From contig CM071924.1 in assembly GCA_016081115.2 (NCBI GenBank), positions 93,572,616 through 93,636,615 on the forward strand: a DNA stretch of 64,000 bases, given 5' to 3'. The DNA is from Rehmannia glutinosa (taxonomy: Eukaryota > Streptophyta > Magnoliopsida > Lamiales > Orobanchaceae). The notes under the pieces were generated by a model. It was not told the origin of the DNA, searched no databases, and saw only the letters and a list, made by a program, of their open reading frames with translations. The position numbers and the translations under genes were made by a program. How positions within the stretch are numbered: position 1 is the first letter of the stretch; every line of letters starts with the position of its first letter. Shown piece after piece: positions 10,320 through 21,768 of the stretch.

Positions 10320-10830
10320 CCCGACAAAGCCAGAATCCAAGGGGAGAAGAAAAATATTTTGAATAATATAATTAGTTATTGTTGTGGGAACTCAATATTA
10401 ATTAGCTCCTTAAATATATAATCTCAAAAGCTCAAATAAACGGAAAACCGGCATTTCAGTAAATGATTTACTGTTTACACAAGCCATGTTTTGTGGCAAA
10501 TGAATGATCAGGGATATGTACAAGATGAATGGTTGGCCCCTAACATCGAGAGAAAAAAATCTCACCACTACATCCTTTTGTTTTTGTTTTTCTTTTTTTT
10601 TATTTCACGTATATCTTGTAAATAAAAAAAATGAATTTGGACATATTCAATTAGTTGCAAAATGAGAATTATTAGCGGATTAATTTTTTGGCCAATGGTT
10701 TAAACTTCAACGGCATATACATATTTTCATGCAGAAATTTCCTCTGCTCCACAACCCATATATTTTTCTAGAAAAAAAAAAAGGATAAGGAAATATCCCC
10801 ACAATCATCATATATATGTTGTAGCTACAA
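10320..10830. other. AT-rich intergenic DNA, nothing recognised
   Basis: No coding resemblance. A CACTACATCC word at about 10566 could be a weak CACTA-type end but has no matching partner. Confidence 0.4.
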
Positions 10831-10999
10831 TTTTTTCAATCTTTTGCGACAACTCCTTTTCACATTCTATTGGATGTTAACAATAATTTTTGTGACAATT
10901 CGTGGACCAAGTTATTAGAGACGACAAAAAATAATTATTTGCCACGAGAAAGTGTTGTCGCAAATACCTCTATTGCAAAAGTCCATTTTTCTTGTAGTT
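10830..10999. mobile_element. CACTA-type terminus with GCGACAAC subterminal repeats
   Basis: Ends TTTTTCTTGTAGTT (complement AACTACAAGAAAAA, one base from the common CACTACAAGAAAA terminus). Upstream are TTTTGCGACAACT, TTGTGACAAT, GACGACAAA and GTGTTGTCGCAAA, related subterminal words in both orientations. No left end was found. Confidence 0.5.
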
Positions 11000-11121
11000 T
11001 ATATATAGGTGCATGTATCTTAGGTTGAAACGAACTTTTCAAATATTGACTTGTTAATGGAAATGTAAAATGTTTATCTCAAGTTTGACATTTCAAATAT
11101 GAGTTTTTATCAAGCGCTCGT

Positions 11122-11123
<2 letters not shown>

Positions 11124-11158
<35 letters not shown>
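11124..11158. repeat. (TA)n microsatellite
   Basis: About 35 bp of uninterrupted TA repeat. Confidence 0.95.
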
Positions 11159-11164
<6 letters not shown>

Positions 11165-11871
11165 CAATTTGCTCTGCCAGAATTGCACTATTTGTAGTGC
11201 ATGTTTACATGAATGAATGGTGCTATGAATATTGTATTAGTACCTAATTAAATATGTATAAAATATTAAATTTTGACATATGTATCAAATTATTTCATAT
11301 TATTTGTTTATATTTTTATTAAAATGTAATTTATACTTATTTAGACACTTTTTATTCTTGATTCTTGTTTATACTCATATATTTCATTATGTAAAATTTA
11401 AGATATTTTATACTTGAACTTTGTAATAATTAATTTTTGTGTGCTTGATCTTTATAAGTTTTTAAAGGTGTATTTTTTAAGTGAATTATTTTTTGTCGAA
11501 AATATAATATTATATATATATTATAGAAGAGACTTGCACAATGCGAGATTGACAATGGTGCAGTGGTTTCAGCAAAAGTAGTGGGCGTAATTAGACTTAA
11601 TTTTATAGATATGATATTGATTTTAAACGGTAGTTATTATACTTTGGTTTTTGTAGAATTTTGGTTTTGGTTTCAAAGCTGCATGAACATCTATTTATCC
11701 TACCTTTTAATAATAATTCAATTAATATTTCTAAGAATGAACTTGATATTTATAGTGCAAAGTTGAAAAACGCACTATATTTAGTTAAAAACAAATGAAA
11801 AAAAAACCTTGTTAAAAATACTTAAATATTTAAAGTAGAACATTTCAACCATAAGGAAAAAGGTATTCCAA

Positions 11872-12115
11872 GATGATAAAATATATTTTTGCAGGCAAGG
11901 CCACCAAAGACACCAGGAGAAATGCACAACTTGATGAAGTATTGGTGGTCCAAGAAATTAAAACGAGAGAAATTAAATTAAGGCTCAAATTAATAGCATG
12001 GAGCTATTATTTACTTGTTTTTAGATTATTTTATCTTAAAACTCTGTTCATTTCAAGCTACAATTATCTGATAATAAATTTCAAAGCACCATATATGAAT
12101 TGAATGCTATTTAGG
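11872..12115 (+). pseudogene. DWARF27-like last-exon relic
   Basis: An acceptor TTTTTGCAG ends at 11894 and is followed by GCAAGGCCACCAAAGACACC, equivalent to the last exon of the D27-like gene at 57047 (GCAAGGCCACCAAAAGCACG). With the preceding T of the upstream exon it would read C-KATKDTRRNAQLDE. The stop codon seen in the other copies is lost. No upstream D27 exons are present. The 3' region leads into a repeat (12360-12560) also found downstream of the fuller D27 copy, which supports descent from a duplicated D27 locus. Confidence 0.6.
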
Positions 12116-12359
12116 TCCAGAATAAATTAGATGTTACTAATGAAATGCAATTGCAACCACCCTTCTTCTTAAGGGTTTATTCCGTTCTACGCTTGGAATA
12201 GTACTCCAGATATATAATAATCGTAGATTAATTATTGATGTATAAAATTTCACACACAATCAAATATTTCGGCCTGTATTGTATACATGTTTACGGTACA
12301 TACTACACCTGATGTCTTTCTTCCTTAGTAGTATCGACAAGACCGTTCTTAAGATGTGA

Positions 12360-12560
12360 TCATTTAAAATAATGAGTTATTAATTAATGGAGAAAGTAAA
12401 TGGAAATATTAACGAGGAATTACAGTTTCTGGAAGTAGGAATTAATTTCTTTGATAACTTGATGGAACATGGACTAAAAAGTTATATGATAGTTTAATTG
12501 GTAAGCCCAATTGGCTACAAAAATTGATTTGTCTCAATATTGTTTGTAGGGTTTAAATAC
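12360..12560. repeat. D27-flank repeat, copy 1
   Basis: Shares TTAATTTCTTTGATAACTTG, ATGGAACATGGACTAAA and GGTAAGCCCAATT with 61290-61500 and with the split copy 61780-61850 / 62220-62320 / 63253-63345. It contains no coding sequence I can identify. Confidence 0.7.
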
Positions 12561-12760
12561 AACAAGAAGGGGACCTTCACAGTGTTTCCCACTTATTGCA
12601 TTCTAAAAAAACAATTCAAATAAATGTTTCGTGCTATCTTTTCTGTTGGGATGAGACATCATGGGAGTGATGAATCTAAACAAACAAAATTTGGACACAT
12701 TTTTATTTATTTTTTGAGTATTAGTAAAAATAAAATTTGAAAAAGGAAGAATAGTGTACA

Positions 12761-13505
12761 CTACAAGAAAATAAAGAAATTTTCCAATGGAAAAAATCTG
12801 TTGGAATTTGGCCAATTACCGTTGGAATTATCGATTCCAATTGAAATTTCAACAATAAATGCACCGTTGGTAAAATGGCCGACGGAATGGCAAAATTCCA
12901 ATGGAAAAATATTCCAACGGTACTTCCAACGGTATTTATCCATTGGAATATACAACTATTGGAAAAAACTCCAACATATTTTTCAACACTAATTCCAACA
13001 TAGTTAAACCATTGGAATTTAGTCCAATAGTATATCCATTGGAATATATATATATATATAATTGTTGGAAAAAACTCCAACGGTTATTCCAACAGAGTTA
13101 TGCCATTGGAATTTAATCCAATGGTAATTCCATTGGTATATATCCATTGGAATATTCAATTATTTTATCTCATTGTCTAATATATTTAACTTTTCAGTAG
13201 GTCACCCATCATCAATTTGTCCCAAGTCAAGCATATTTAACTATGTAGTTTTAATATGATTGACTCCAGAAGAGAAGATGCATTTTATTGATATGGATAA
13301 TACTATCAAATCTTTTAACCCCTATTAAAATTTTCCAGCGGTATTGGAGTTTCCAACAACTTGTTGTACCATTGGAATTTCCGTTGGAATTTTAAAAACT
13401 CCAACGGAAATTCCAACGATTAATTCCTACATTTTGATTACCGTTGGAATTTTTCAATGATATGTTTTAACGATAGAATTTCTGTTGGAATTTTGTATAT
13501 AATTA
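12761..13505. mobile_element. CACTA-type end with dense GTTGGAATT subterminal repeats
   Basis: Starts CACTACAAGAAAATAAAG, the common plant CACTA terminus. For about 740 bp the words CCATTGGAAT, CCGTTGGAAT, TTCCAACGG and their complements recur every 15-40 bp in both orientations, the pattern expected of transposase-binding subterminal repeats. The overlapping ORFs in all frames (12721-13116) are by-products of this repeat. No opposite terminus is visible. Confidence 0.65.
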
Positions 13506-13572
13506 TCTTCAAAAGGATAATTTTGTTAAAATGTGTAGATTTATTTTCGACTCATTGAGAATAGTTAAACCT

Positions 13573-14060
13573 AGGGATAGCAATGTGCTAGGTTCAAACT
13601 GGGACCCGCAATGTACCGCCCCAACTACAAGAAAAAATCAATTCACCTACAGAAAATTTGTAAGTATATATTAAGATAATTGTAAAGTGTAGGTAAAATC
13701 GTTGTAGGTGATATCATTGTAGGTAAATATTTTCCTACAAAATCTAAAACTGTTAGTAAATACATACATTATTTCTGTCAGTAAATTTAAAAATTGTCGG
13801 TGATCTGCCTGTAATTTATCAGTATAATTTGGGGAAAATAATTTTTTTTATGTTGTCGGTATTTTGTAGATAATTGTAAAATTTAGAGACAAAATTATTA
13901 TGTCGGTAAATTCAGCCGCTTGCAGAATCGAAATTTTATTGTAATGGTTTAAACCCCGTCTAACGAACCTCGAGGTGGGTAGGGTCCAATTTTTCTATAA
14001 TTGTCGTGGTATCCGAGGCGGGTAACAAGTTATTTGAACCCACCCGTTTATATGCATATA
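13573..14060. mobile_element. Degenerate GC-word MITE with a CACTA-like insertion
   Basis: TAGGGATAGCAATGTGCTAG at 13573 resembles the TAGGGATGGCAA end of the hAT element at 50912. The words GGGACCCGC and CCGCCCC precede, and AACCTCGAGGTGGGTAGGG and ACCCACCCG follow. Between them (about 13626-13947) lies a unit beginning ACTACAAGAAAAAATC and ending ATTTTATTGTAATGG, with internal TGTAGGTAAA words, looking like a small non-autonomous CACTA element. The right end of the outer element was not identified. Confidence 0.35.
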
Positions 14061-14714
14061 TTTTTTAAAAAATTATGTATTATTAATTTATTAGTTAACT
14101 ATTTTACTATTTTATCTGTCCCTTTAATCTAACTCTTGATTTGTAACTTCATTTGTGGCTTTTTGTGTGCTTCAACAATTTTCTTCATTTTCTTAGCTTT
14201 CTTTTCAAACATCAGCGTCCGTTTTCTATCAATCTATCTAATATTATGCATTTATGCTCTTTCTCCCAAAACATTTTGACAATTGGACATCATTTTTCAT
14301 CATTAATTCCCACGCAAGTATCACTTGTCAATTCTACATTTTTGTCCGTATAGGTTTTAATACAATTTGATGTACATAGAAATGGCGAGAAAGAGGAAAT
14401 TTTGAGGGTTTTGAGGGTATTTATGAAGTGTATTTACTCATGGTGTGCTGAAAAATGGCGAAAGAGAGGTTAGGGTTTGACGGCGAGGTAGAAGAATTAA
14501 GATAGCATTTTGTGTGCCGCCACTGGAGTTGTTCTTCTGTAGAAGAGAAGATGGTGAGGGTGCATAGAAACATGAGACAATGAAACCATTTCTAGATAGC
14601 CAAGGGTACGGCGACGGACGCGGAGGGGAGAGGGGAAGGGTACGGCGACGGGCAGAGATGGTTTGGGGCAATTTCATTACAACTAAAAAGTAAACCCTAG
14701 CTAATTAATTAGGA

Positions 14715-15150
14715 ACAATAAAGACACCGGTTCTAGAACCGGTGTCTAAACCCTAATTAAAAAATAAAGACACCGGTTCTATAACCGGTGTCAAAAAATT
14801 GTAGTTTTAAAAATATTATAGACACCGGTTCTATAACCGGTGTCAACAAATGTGGTTTTAAAAATATTGTAGACACCGGTTCTATACCGGTGTCGAAAGA
14901 TCCGGTGTTTAATAAAAAACAATTTATATAAATAGACACCGGTTTCGAAATGCGATGCGAAAACCGGTGTCTATTTGGGAATTTCTTTTACAATAGACAC
15001 CGGTTCTAGGATACCAGTGTTGTTTATCAAACGACAACACTAACAAGACACCGGGTTCTTACAAAACCGGTGTTAAAAAGGAAAAGACACCAGTATAGTC
15101 ATAAAACCGGCGTCTTTTTGGTGGTGTCTATCATCAGATTTCTTGTAGTG
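14715..15150. mobile_element. CACTA-type end with repeated ACCGGT palindromes
   Basis: Terminates TTTCTTGTAGTG at 15150 (complement CACTACAAGAAA). Inside, at least seven units of the form GACACCGGTTCT ... ACCGGTGTC occur between 14722 and 15120, several of them perfect inverted repeats able to form hairpins. This arrangement matches subterminal transposase-binding arrays of CACTA elements. The adjoining region 14438-14700 is GC-richer; its minus-strand ORF is Ser/Pro-rich with no recognised domain and may be leader or captured sequence. Confidence 0.6.
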
Positions 15151-15281
15151 TGTGGAACGAATCGAAGACAGAGTTTTTTGGGCTACAGTAAATCGAAATA
15201 AGAGGGACAAAATAATAAGCTTATAATGGATGGAAGATATGACTATTCCACACTTTTGGGAATAGGGATTCCAATGAGAAT

Positions 15282-15826
15282 TGATTGGAAATATTGTAAA
15301 TAGTTCCCGGTGAATGAGAAATTGTAAACAAAAGGTGTGACTGTTCATTGAAATTATTCGGATTAAAAATGTTATCCGAATAGTTGTGTCGTTTCGTTAG
15401 AAACCAATGGACGTATTTGTTCGAATAAATGGACATATATGTTCGAACGGTTGTATTGTTTCACTTGTTACTTTTGGTAATCTATATATATCCCAAGAAT
15501 CTGCAGATTTTTCATATTCGTTTTTGCTTACAAAACAAGCATATATTATGTCAAAAATGTCTCGTAAAAGAGAGAGTACAAAACATTTGAAGTTCGCCGT
15601 CTCTTGTTGTTTGGAGTCCCACTACAGCAAGAGGAGACCGCTGTATCTTGGGAGATGTTTGCTATTCAACCGTGGGCACCGTAGCGAGGCAATTCGTCTT
15701 AAAGACATAGAGTCAAACTCGATAGCCTTGGTCTAATTAATTTTCTGCATTTTCTATAATTTTATTTTCGGAAATGCAAGTAAGTTTTCTGATTTAGTTT
15801 CGAAATATAATATCTCACATGATCAA
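15282..15826 (+). repeat. Decayed Copia, left LTR
   Basis: Begins TGATTGGAAATATTG. The body matches 19887-20420 with scattered substitutions. The ORF 15407-15736 is LTR sequence, not a gene: its frame is also present in the right LTR with frame changes. Confidence 0.75.
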
Positions 15827-15883
15827 TCCTCAACAATTTAAGACGAATTTCTTTCCGCTTATATGTGCATATTATATTCCGTG

Positions 15884-16426
15884 GGGAAAATTGCAATTTT
15901 GGTCCCATAATTTTGGGGGGTGTCAAAACTAGTCCCACTCGATTTTATTTTTTCAAAAACACCCTGTAATTTACAAATTGTATCAAAACTAGTCCCACTC
16001 GATTTTACTTTTTCAAAAACACCCTCTAATTTATAAATTGTATCAATTTGAGGACAAATCCCACCGCCAATTGAAATTTTCGCCGGAATTCATCACGTGA
16101 TAAGCACGTGACCTGAAATTTTAGGGATTTTCTCACCCTCCTTGACACGGTGGAAATAAAATGCCAGCGTGGAAAGAGATTTGAAGGGGAAAAAAACTCA
16201 TCACCGAGATTTGGAGGGGAAAAAAACTCGTCAACGCCCTGTAATTGGGCATATTTTTTGGGGGAAAATGGTGGTGACGAGTTTTTTTCCCTCCAAATCT
16301 CTTTCCATGTTAGCATTTTATTTCCACCGTGTTAAAGAGGGTGAGAAATCCCCAAAATTTTAGGCCACGTGCTTATCACGTGACGAATTCCGGCAAAAGT
16401 TATGGGACCAAAATTGCAATTTTCCC
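15884..16426. mobile_element. Mutator-like MITE, 543 bp, 9-bp target duplication
   Basis: Ends GGGAAAATTGCAATTTTGGT on both sides in inverted orientation; TATTCCGTG flanks both ends exactly (15875-15883 and 16427-16435). The inner parts are also inverted (GGCGTTGACGAG-type and AAATCTCTTTCCA words around a centre near 16240), so the element is largely one foldback. A sub-terminal stretch with GTCCCACTCGATTTTA is repeated twice on the left arm. ORFs at 16026-16363 are foldback artefacts. Confidence 0.9.
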
Positions 16427-18180
16427 TATTCCGTGCGTGGAACTTACTGTTGGTTGATATTTATATTTGTGATCCACGTATTCATGCTCGGGTTTTCAGT
16501 GAGTACATGCAAATTAAATCTGAATCTGTTTCATGAATTCACTGTACGAAATTTCGATCTAGGATATATGAGTTTGTTACTGGTTGATTTATACATATAT
16601 TAATCTGATTCGTGCATCATGTGTGATTAATTTCATATTTCTGGTTTTTGATTGGTGTATGTAAAATTGAATGGAATATGCATTTTCAGTCAATTGTTTG
16701 ATTGGTTTCACCAACATCTATCATATTCAGGTATATTATATTATTATGTTCATGCTCATAATTGGAAAATTATTGGTCTTGAATGGTTTTTCACCAACAG
16801 ACAGATTGTGACATAGTGCTTATAATATACTAATACGTTTCTGATATTTCGTTGGTTTTGAAAGGCGTTAACTTTCATCTGCCTTGACATTAAAAGTCAG
16901 AATCTGCTTATTGAATGTATGGAGGACTATGTCCTATATGATTTTGATATTTGTAAAGTGCACTGCAGTTGTACACATTTGATTGGAAGGTGTCTGATGT
17001 ATATTTCTACTTAATACTTGGAACTTTGAATGATTTCTGTCTCATATAAATTAATATTAAAAATTTAAAATCTTGGTTTCTTATATAAGTATGATTAAGG
17101 GATAATTACAAAAATACCCATGAGGTTTGGATTAATTACAAAAAAACCCAGACATGTTTCAAAATTACAAAAAACCCCTTCATGTTTCATTTTGTCTTAA
17201 ATTTAAGGGGGTAAGTGTTTTATTTTTGTAAAGGTCAGGTTTTTTTTTTTTGAAATATATATATTTTCAAGAAGCACCAGGAAAAATGTAAGACGGAATC
17301 AAACCTGAAAGGGTTTTTTTGTAATTTTCAAAAAACTCTGGGATTTTTTGTAATCAGCCCAAACCTTAGGGGTATTTTTGTAATTATCCCTATAATTTAG
17401 GAGTATTATTTTTATATGAAAAGTTGATTTATCAGTCTTAATGTTTCAGAAATCTATACATGATTGATTTGTAATCTTCAGTTTATTTAAGAAGATTTAT
17501 TTCTTTCTGGACTTGGCATTTTAAATTATTAATGCATAGTGTTTTGGAAAATTGATAATATTCTAAAGAACTTATTTCTGTTAAGGATTCCAGATTCTCT
17601 TTTCACTTCTCTGAGTTATATTTTATATTGTTTATGCAATATATTTGTAATTGTATAGTATTTTGTCTGACTTATTAAGTCGACCATACAAAAGTTCTGA
17701 ATTTTAATTTGTCAAAGAAGTGATTGAACAAAGAAGTGAATGATTATTTATCTTCCATCTTCGTAACAAGAATGGATGGAATTATAATAGTTTCTGTACA
17801 TGTGTGATATTCAATGCCAACTGGCTCAAGCTTCTCATAGAGAAAAGTCAGAAACACTCAGTAGGGATGATTTAAGAAATGAAATAGAAAATATTATTTA
17901 TCTCACGGTGCTGAGTTTGGATTTGTTAAAGCCTACGTGGTTGAATCTAATTCAAAAGAAAATGAAATGATTCTAATGTGGGGAAATGTCATCTTTTATA
18001 GAATTACTTCGCAGTGATATCTGTGATTTGAATTTTGTGCAAACAAGATCCGGTAAAAAGTATTTTATTACTTTTATAAACTTGACACGTTAACATGAAT
18101 GCCACAACGAAATTGGTGAATATGAAATTATTACCAAATGTAAAATTGGATTCACAATATAAATGTGGTATTCCATGTTG
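16427..18180. other. Interior of the decayed Copia, no readable genes
   Basis: Apart from the MITE at 17099-17390 I see no ORF with family resemblance. This should correspond to leader, gag and most of pol of the decayed element. Confidence 0.4.
17099..17390. mobile_element. Mutator-like MITE, 292 bp
   Basis: Inverted ends GGGATAATTACAAAAATACC. The 9-base flanks TATGATTAA and TATAATTTA agree at seven positions. Relatives lie at 21248-21556, 30158-30397 and 42470-42748. Confidence 0.75.
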
Positions 18181-19300
18181 GGATACTGCGACAACAATTC
18201 AGCTATAGGCAGACACAAAGTGACAGTTTGGAGTCATGACAACTTGGGTGTTATGATACCTTGAGTGTCATGATAACTTTAGTTCTATGACCATTTGCGT
18301 GTCATAAACATGTGAAGAATGCATGAGCAAATCTAAATTTTCTAGTGTAAGGCATATTATTTAGCGTCACTTTGTGAGGGAATACATGACAAGTTAACTC
18401 TACCTAAAATATAGTGAATGTATACAACTGAACTTTTAGTCCTCTTGGAAAATTCTTTGGAACTTTGCGTAGGCAGTTGGACTATTTGTCAGTTGGCGAT
18501 ACAATCATAGTTGAATTTTGTGAGAAATAACAATTGTTAGATTGATAATTCTCAAAGTTGACCTTATTGCATAATGCGAGGGTGATGAGTTTTGTCTCAA
18601 ATGTGGGGGTGTTTGGTAAATATAATTTACCCCAGTCTTGACAGAGATTGAGCCAATAACTGCGGAGTCAAAGAAATACAAGTTTCTGTGAGAGGTATCC
18701 TTGTATTTCTTTGAGATGTAGAAAATAGGATATGAGTCAATTGACATTAAGGTGATTGATAACTAAAAAGGGTCACTTATGATTTCTCTTAACGAGGTGC
18801 ATCTTTTAGTGTACTCTTTAGTGTTGCAACATGCACATATTAATGTATGAAAGAAAGGTATAGAAAAAAGGCCTTAAAAGTTAAACCTTATCAAGGTAGG
18901 CCCAAAATGGATTGTTGTACTGAACTTGAAGGAAACTTGTACAACTATTAAATCATTGTAAAGATAATAACAAGTTTGACAAACGATAAAGTCAAACGAA
19001 TCTCAGATGACATATTGATAATAGTCTATATGAGCTTAAGGTGTTGTAAAGCCACATTGACATTGAAGGGTTTGAAAGTCCACCGGTGGCACTTATATCG
19101 ATTTGAAGTGGTTACATATGCTCATGGATTATATGCTCAAATATGTAACGATATTGATCTCAATCTTGCGCGCAAATTTGATTGAAGTGGAGATCAATTG
19201 CAAAATGTAAGGAGAATCTCGCGGGTCCGTTTACCAAAGGTTTACCAAGAGATCATGTATAATGATTATCGAAGGAAATGGGATTGAAGCCTATTACGTA
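18180..19300 (+). pseudogene. Copia RNase H remnant
   Basis: Fragments of the Copia pol C-terminus spread over several frames, with stops throughout. SKFSSVRHII near 18330-18365, then a stop and RHFVREYM, resembles the RHI-RRH block, and GPFTKGLPRD (about 19225-19255) the conserved DPLTKGL motif, followed by an MGLKP-like piece near 19285. No active-site residues can be assigned with confidence. Position just before the right LTR fits a pol 3' end. Confidence 0.5.
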
Positions 19301-19886
19301 TGAATCTTTGTAATGGTAACACAACTATGATGACTAGAGATCCCAAGAACTTGGTTCAATTGGACAACTAAGTTATGAAGATTCAGTTAAGCACTTAGGA
19401 TAAAATTTCTACCCATTCCTATGATTAAAAGTGCTTTCTGCAGAAGTATATAAGGTTAAGTTCAACATTTAATGATTCCTATAGCTTGTTAAACAAATGG
19501 GGTATGGCAGAATACTCTTAATAGGAGGTCACGTATGTAAGTGTGAAGTGGGGCCGCTTCTATGAGAATTTTAAGGCTTGAATTCTCTAAAACACTTATG
19601 AAACCCAAGGTTGTTCAAGGCCAAAATGAACACAACCATGAGAACTGAAAATGTTAGGGAGGTTATTGTGTGGGTGTTGTTGTCCTGGTTTACACCAACG
19701 ATTGAAAAGTTCAAGATATCATGTTCACTGATTAGCCAAGTAAATCCGATAGTACTTCACTAGGGAAGGTTCAAAGCCAAAAGCTACATCTCTTGATGCA
19801 ATAACTTTTCGTTTGTACTCTCTTTAGTGTCTGCATTTACATATGCATTTGCGTTAATTCACGTAATTTCTCATTCATGTGGGGAT

Positions 19887-20420
19887 TGTTGGAAATATTG
19901 AAGATATTTCCCGGTGAATGAGAAATTGTTGCCAAAAGGTGTGACTGTTCATTGAAATTATTCGAATTAAAAATATTATCTGAATAGTTGTGTTGTTTCG
20001 TTTGAAACCAATGGACGTGTTTGTTCGAATAAATGGACATATTTGTTCGAACGGTTGTGTTGTTCCACTTATCACTTTTGGTAACTTTATATTTCCAAAG
20101 AATCTGCAGATTTTTCATATTCATTTTTGCATACAAATACAAGCATATTTTCTATCAAAAATTTCTTGTAAAAGAGAGAGTACAAAAAATTCGAAGTTCG
20201 CCGTCTCTTGTTGTTTGGAGTGCTATTACAGCAAGAGGAGACCGTTGTATCTTGGGAGAAGTTTGCTATTCAATCGTGGGCACCGTAGCGGGGCAATTCG
20301 TCTTAAAGACATAGAATCGTATTCTAGCATCGATCTAATTAATTTTCTGTATTTTCTATAATTTTATTTTTGGGAATGCAAGTAAGTTTTCTGATTTAAT
20401 TTCTAAATATAATATCACAC
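19887..20420 (+). repeat. Decayed Copia, right LTR
   Basis: Begins TGTTGGAAATATTG after a GGGGAT purine tract. Matches the left LTR to about the AATATAATATC(T)CAC end. Confidence 0.75.
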
Positions 20421-20515
20421 GTGATAAATTTCCAAATCATGTGAGCGAGAATGAACTTAGGAATGCACATTTCAATTATTTCCATCTCCTTCCTCCATAT
20501 CAATCATGTCATTAA
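20421..20515. mobile_element. PIF/Harbinger-type end, second copy
   Basis: The complement reads CATGATTGATATGGAGG ... GAAATGTGCATTCCTAAGTTC, matching the left end of the element at 3403 (CATGATTGGTATGCATG ... GAAATGTGCATTCTCAGGTTC). It is followed by TTA at about 20511. Its other end was not found left of the Copia. Confidence 0.6.
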
Positions 20516-21247
20516 TTTCAAGCCCTATAATTGCAACTAAGAACTATAACGGGAAACTCGCATGCAATTACTATCTTTTGAAATTAGGACAATAAATAAT
20601 TGACACACACCTTCCAATTGATCTTCGCACGTGACTCATCTAAGCCGCGCACGTGGAATAGGATTTGTTGGATATTCATCTGCTGTCAATTATGATTTTG
20701 CAATCACTCCAGCACAACATTTTCCAGTAATAATCTGATCCTAAACATTGTTTAATCACAAGTCAAACCTTCATAAATATGTACATATATATATAGAAGT
20801 GTAAGCAAATCAAGTAGAATATTCCAATATGTTATTTGTCATTCCAAATTTTATCGAGTTTCGAAATTTATCGTTTAATTGATTCGATTATTAGTTAAAT
20901 TGAACTTGAACGAATTTTAGTAGAGTGAATACATATTGACTACTGAGTGATTTGGTTTATTTTTTCAACTCTACGTTGATAGGTTCTCAAATATGTTGTT
21001 GCTACGTGTGCATGAGTTGACATGTTATGTAAATGCTACAACAAGTGTAAGTACGATTTGAGTATTTCAATTATTCAATCGTACATATGTCCCATTTTCT
21101 ATGCCGCATACTTGTTTCATAGCTTTCAAGTGAGCGGAAAATACTTCCCCTTTATCCATTCACCAAATTTACAATACACATGGTATAGTATGTTGTATGG
21201 ATAATACCTCAGTTAACATTAGAAACATTTGAATTTATATATAGTAT
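20516..21247. other. AT-rich intergenic DNA, nothing recognised
   Basis: Short ORFs only, without family resemblance or terminal repeats. Confidence 0.4.
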
Positions 21248-21556
21248 GAATATAATTGCAAAAAACCCCTAGCTTGAAGTTTCGACTAATTACAAAAATC
21301 CAGATATTTTTGAAAATTACATAAAACTCTTTTGAGTTTGATATATCCGCCCTACATTTCCATTCTTCATATGCGAAAAACATTTCCAAAGCTCCCTTTA
21401 CATTTATAATATTACAGTTAACCCCTTAAATTTAAGACATGACTATCAAATCTCAAGGTTTTTTTTGGTAATCTTCGATAAACCTCTTTGTTTTTTTTTT
21501 TTTTTTTTTTTTTTGTAATTAGCCAAAACTTCGGGTCTTTTTATAGCTATCCCTTT
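21248..21556. mobile_element. Decayed Mutator-like MITE
   Basis: AATTGCAAAAAACCCC and ACTAATTACAAAAATCC on the left and GTAATTAGCC ... GGGTCTTTTTATAGCTATCCC on the right are inverted relatives of the 17099 element. A T-tract of about 25 bases lies at 21489-21514. Confidence 0.5.
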
Positions 21557-21572
21557 ATAATATTGCATGTTG

Positions 21573-21768
21573 ATTGCAGATGGGTAATGTGTTAGGTCGT
21601 GGAATATTTATCATTTAATTATCACAATGATCAGACATGTTCCACTAAAGTTTGTAAGAATCTCGGCTTAAATTCGGATCTGACAATTAGATTATTCAAG
21701 CCGTTTCATACATTAATAATATTAAAAAAAATATTTAACACTTTTCTAAATACATGTAATAACAGATA
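21573..21768. repeat. Dispersed block copy 2, left part (split by the solo LTR)
   Basis: AATATTGCATGTTGATTGCAGAT, TTTGTAAGAATCT and TTAAATTCGGA correspond to 29345-29435. The block resumes at 25592 after the solo LTR. Confidence 0.55.

Larger units (their letters stand above)
15282..20420 (+). mobile_element. Strongly decayed Copia-type LTR retrotransposon
   Basis: The left LTR (15282 to about 15826) and right LTR (19887 to about 20420) share long identical runs, for example GAATCTGCAGATTTTTCATA and GTTCGCCGTCTCTTGTTGTT. The right LTR is preceded by a purine tract GTGGGGAT. The interior has lost nearly all coding capacity. The clearest remains are the end of RNase H (AGPFTKGLPRDHV, about 19225-19260, followed by remains of a GMGLKP-like tail). 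Two MITEs (15884-16426, 17099-17390) sit inside. I could not confirm a 5-bp target duplication. The right flank (20421-20515) is the end of a PIF/Harbinger relative, so the Copia probably inserted into such an element. Confidence 0.7.

Noticed and set aside
12721..13116. Overlapping ORFs in several frames.
   Set aside because: Produced by the GTTGGAATT subterminal repeats, which lack stops in several frames.
14438..14677. Pro/Ser-rich minus-strand ORF as a host gene.
   Set aside because: No domain recognised and it lies next to a CACTA end; kept only as possible leader or captured sequence.
15407..15736. 109-residue ORF as a gene, with relatives at 19990-20361.
   Set aside because: Both are the same LTR sequence of the decayed Copia; the frames differ between copies.
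16026..16363. Three ORFs over the foldback MITE.
   Set aside because: Mirror images of one palindromic sequence, not proteins.
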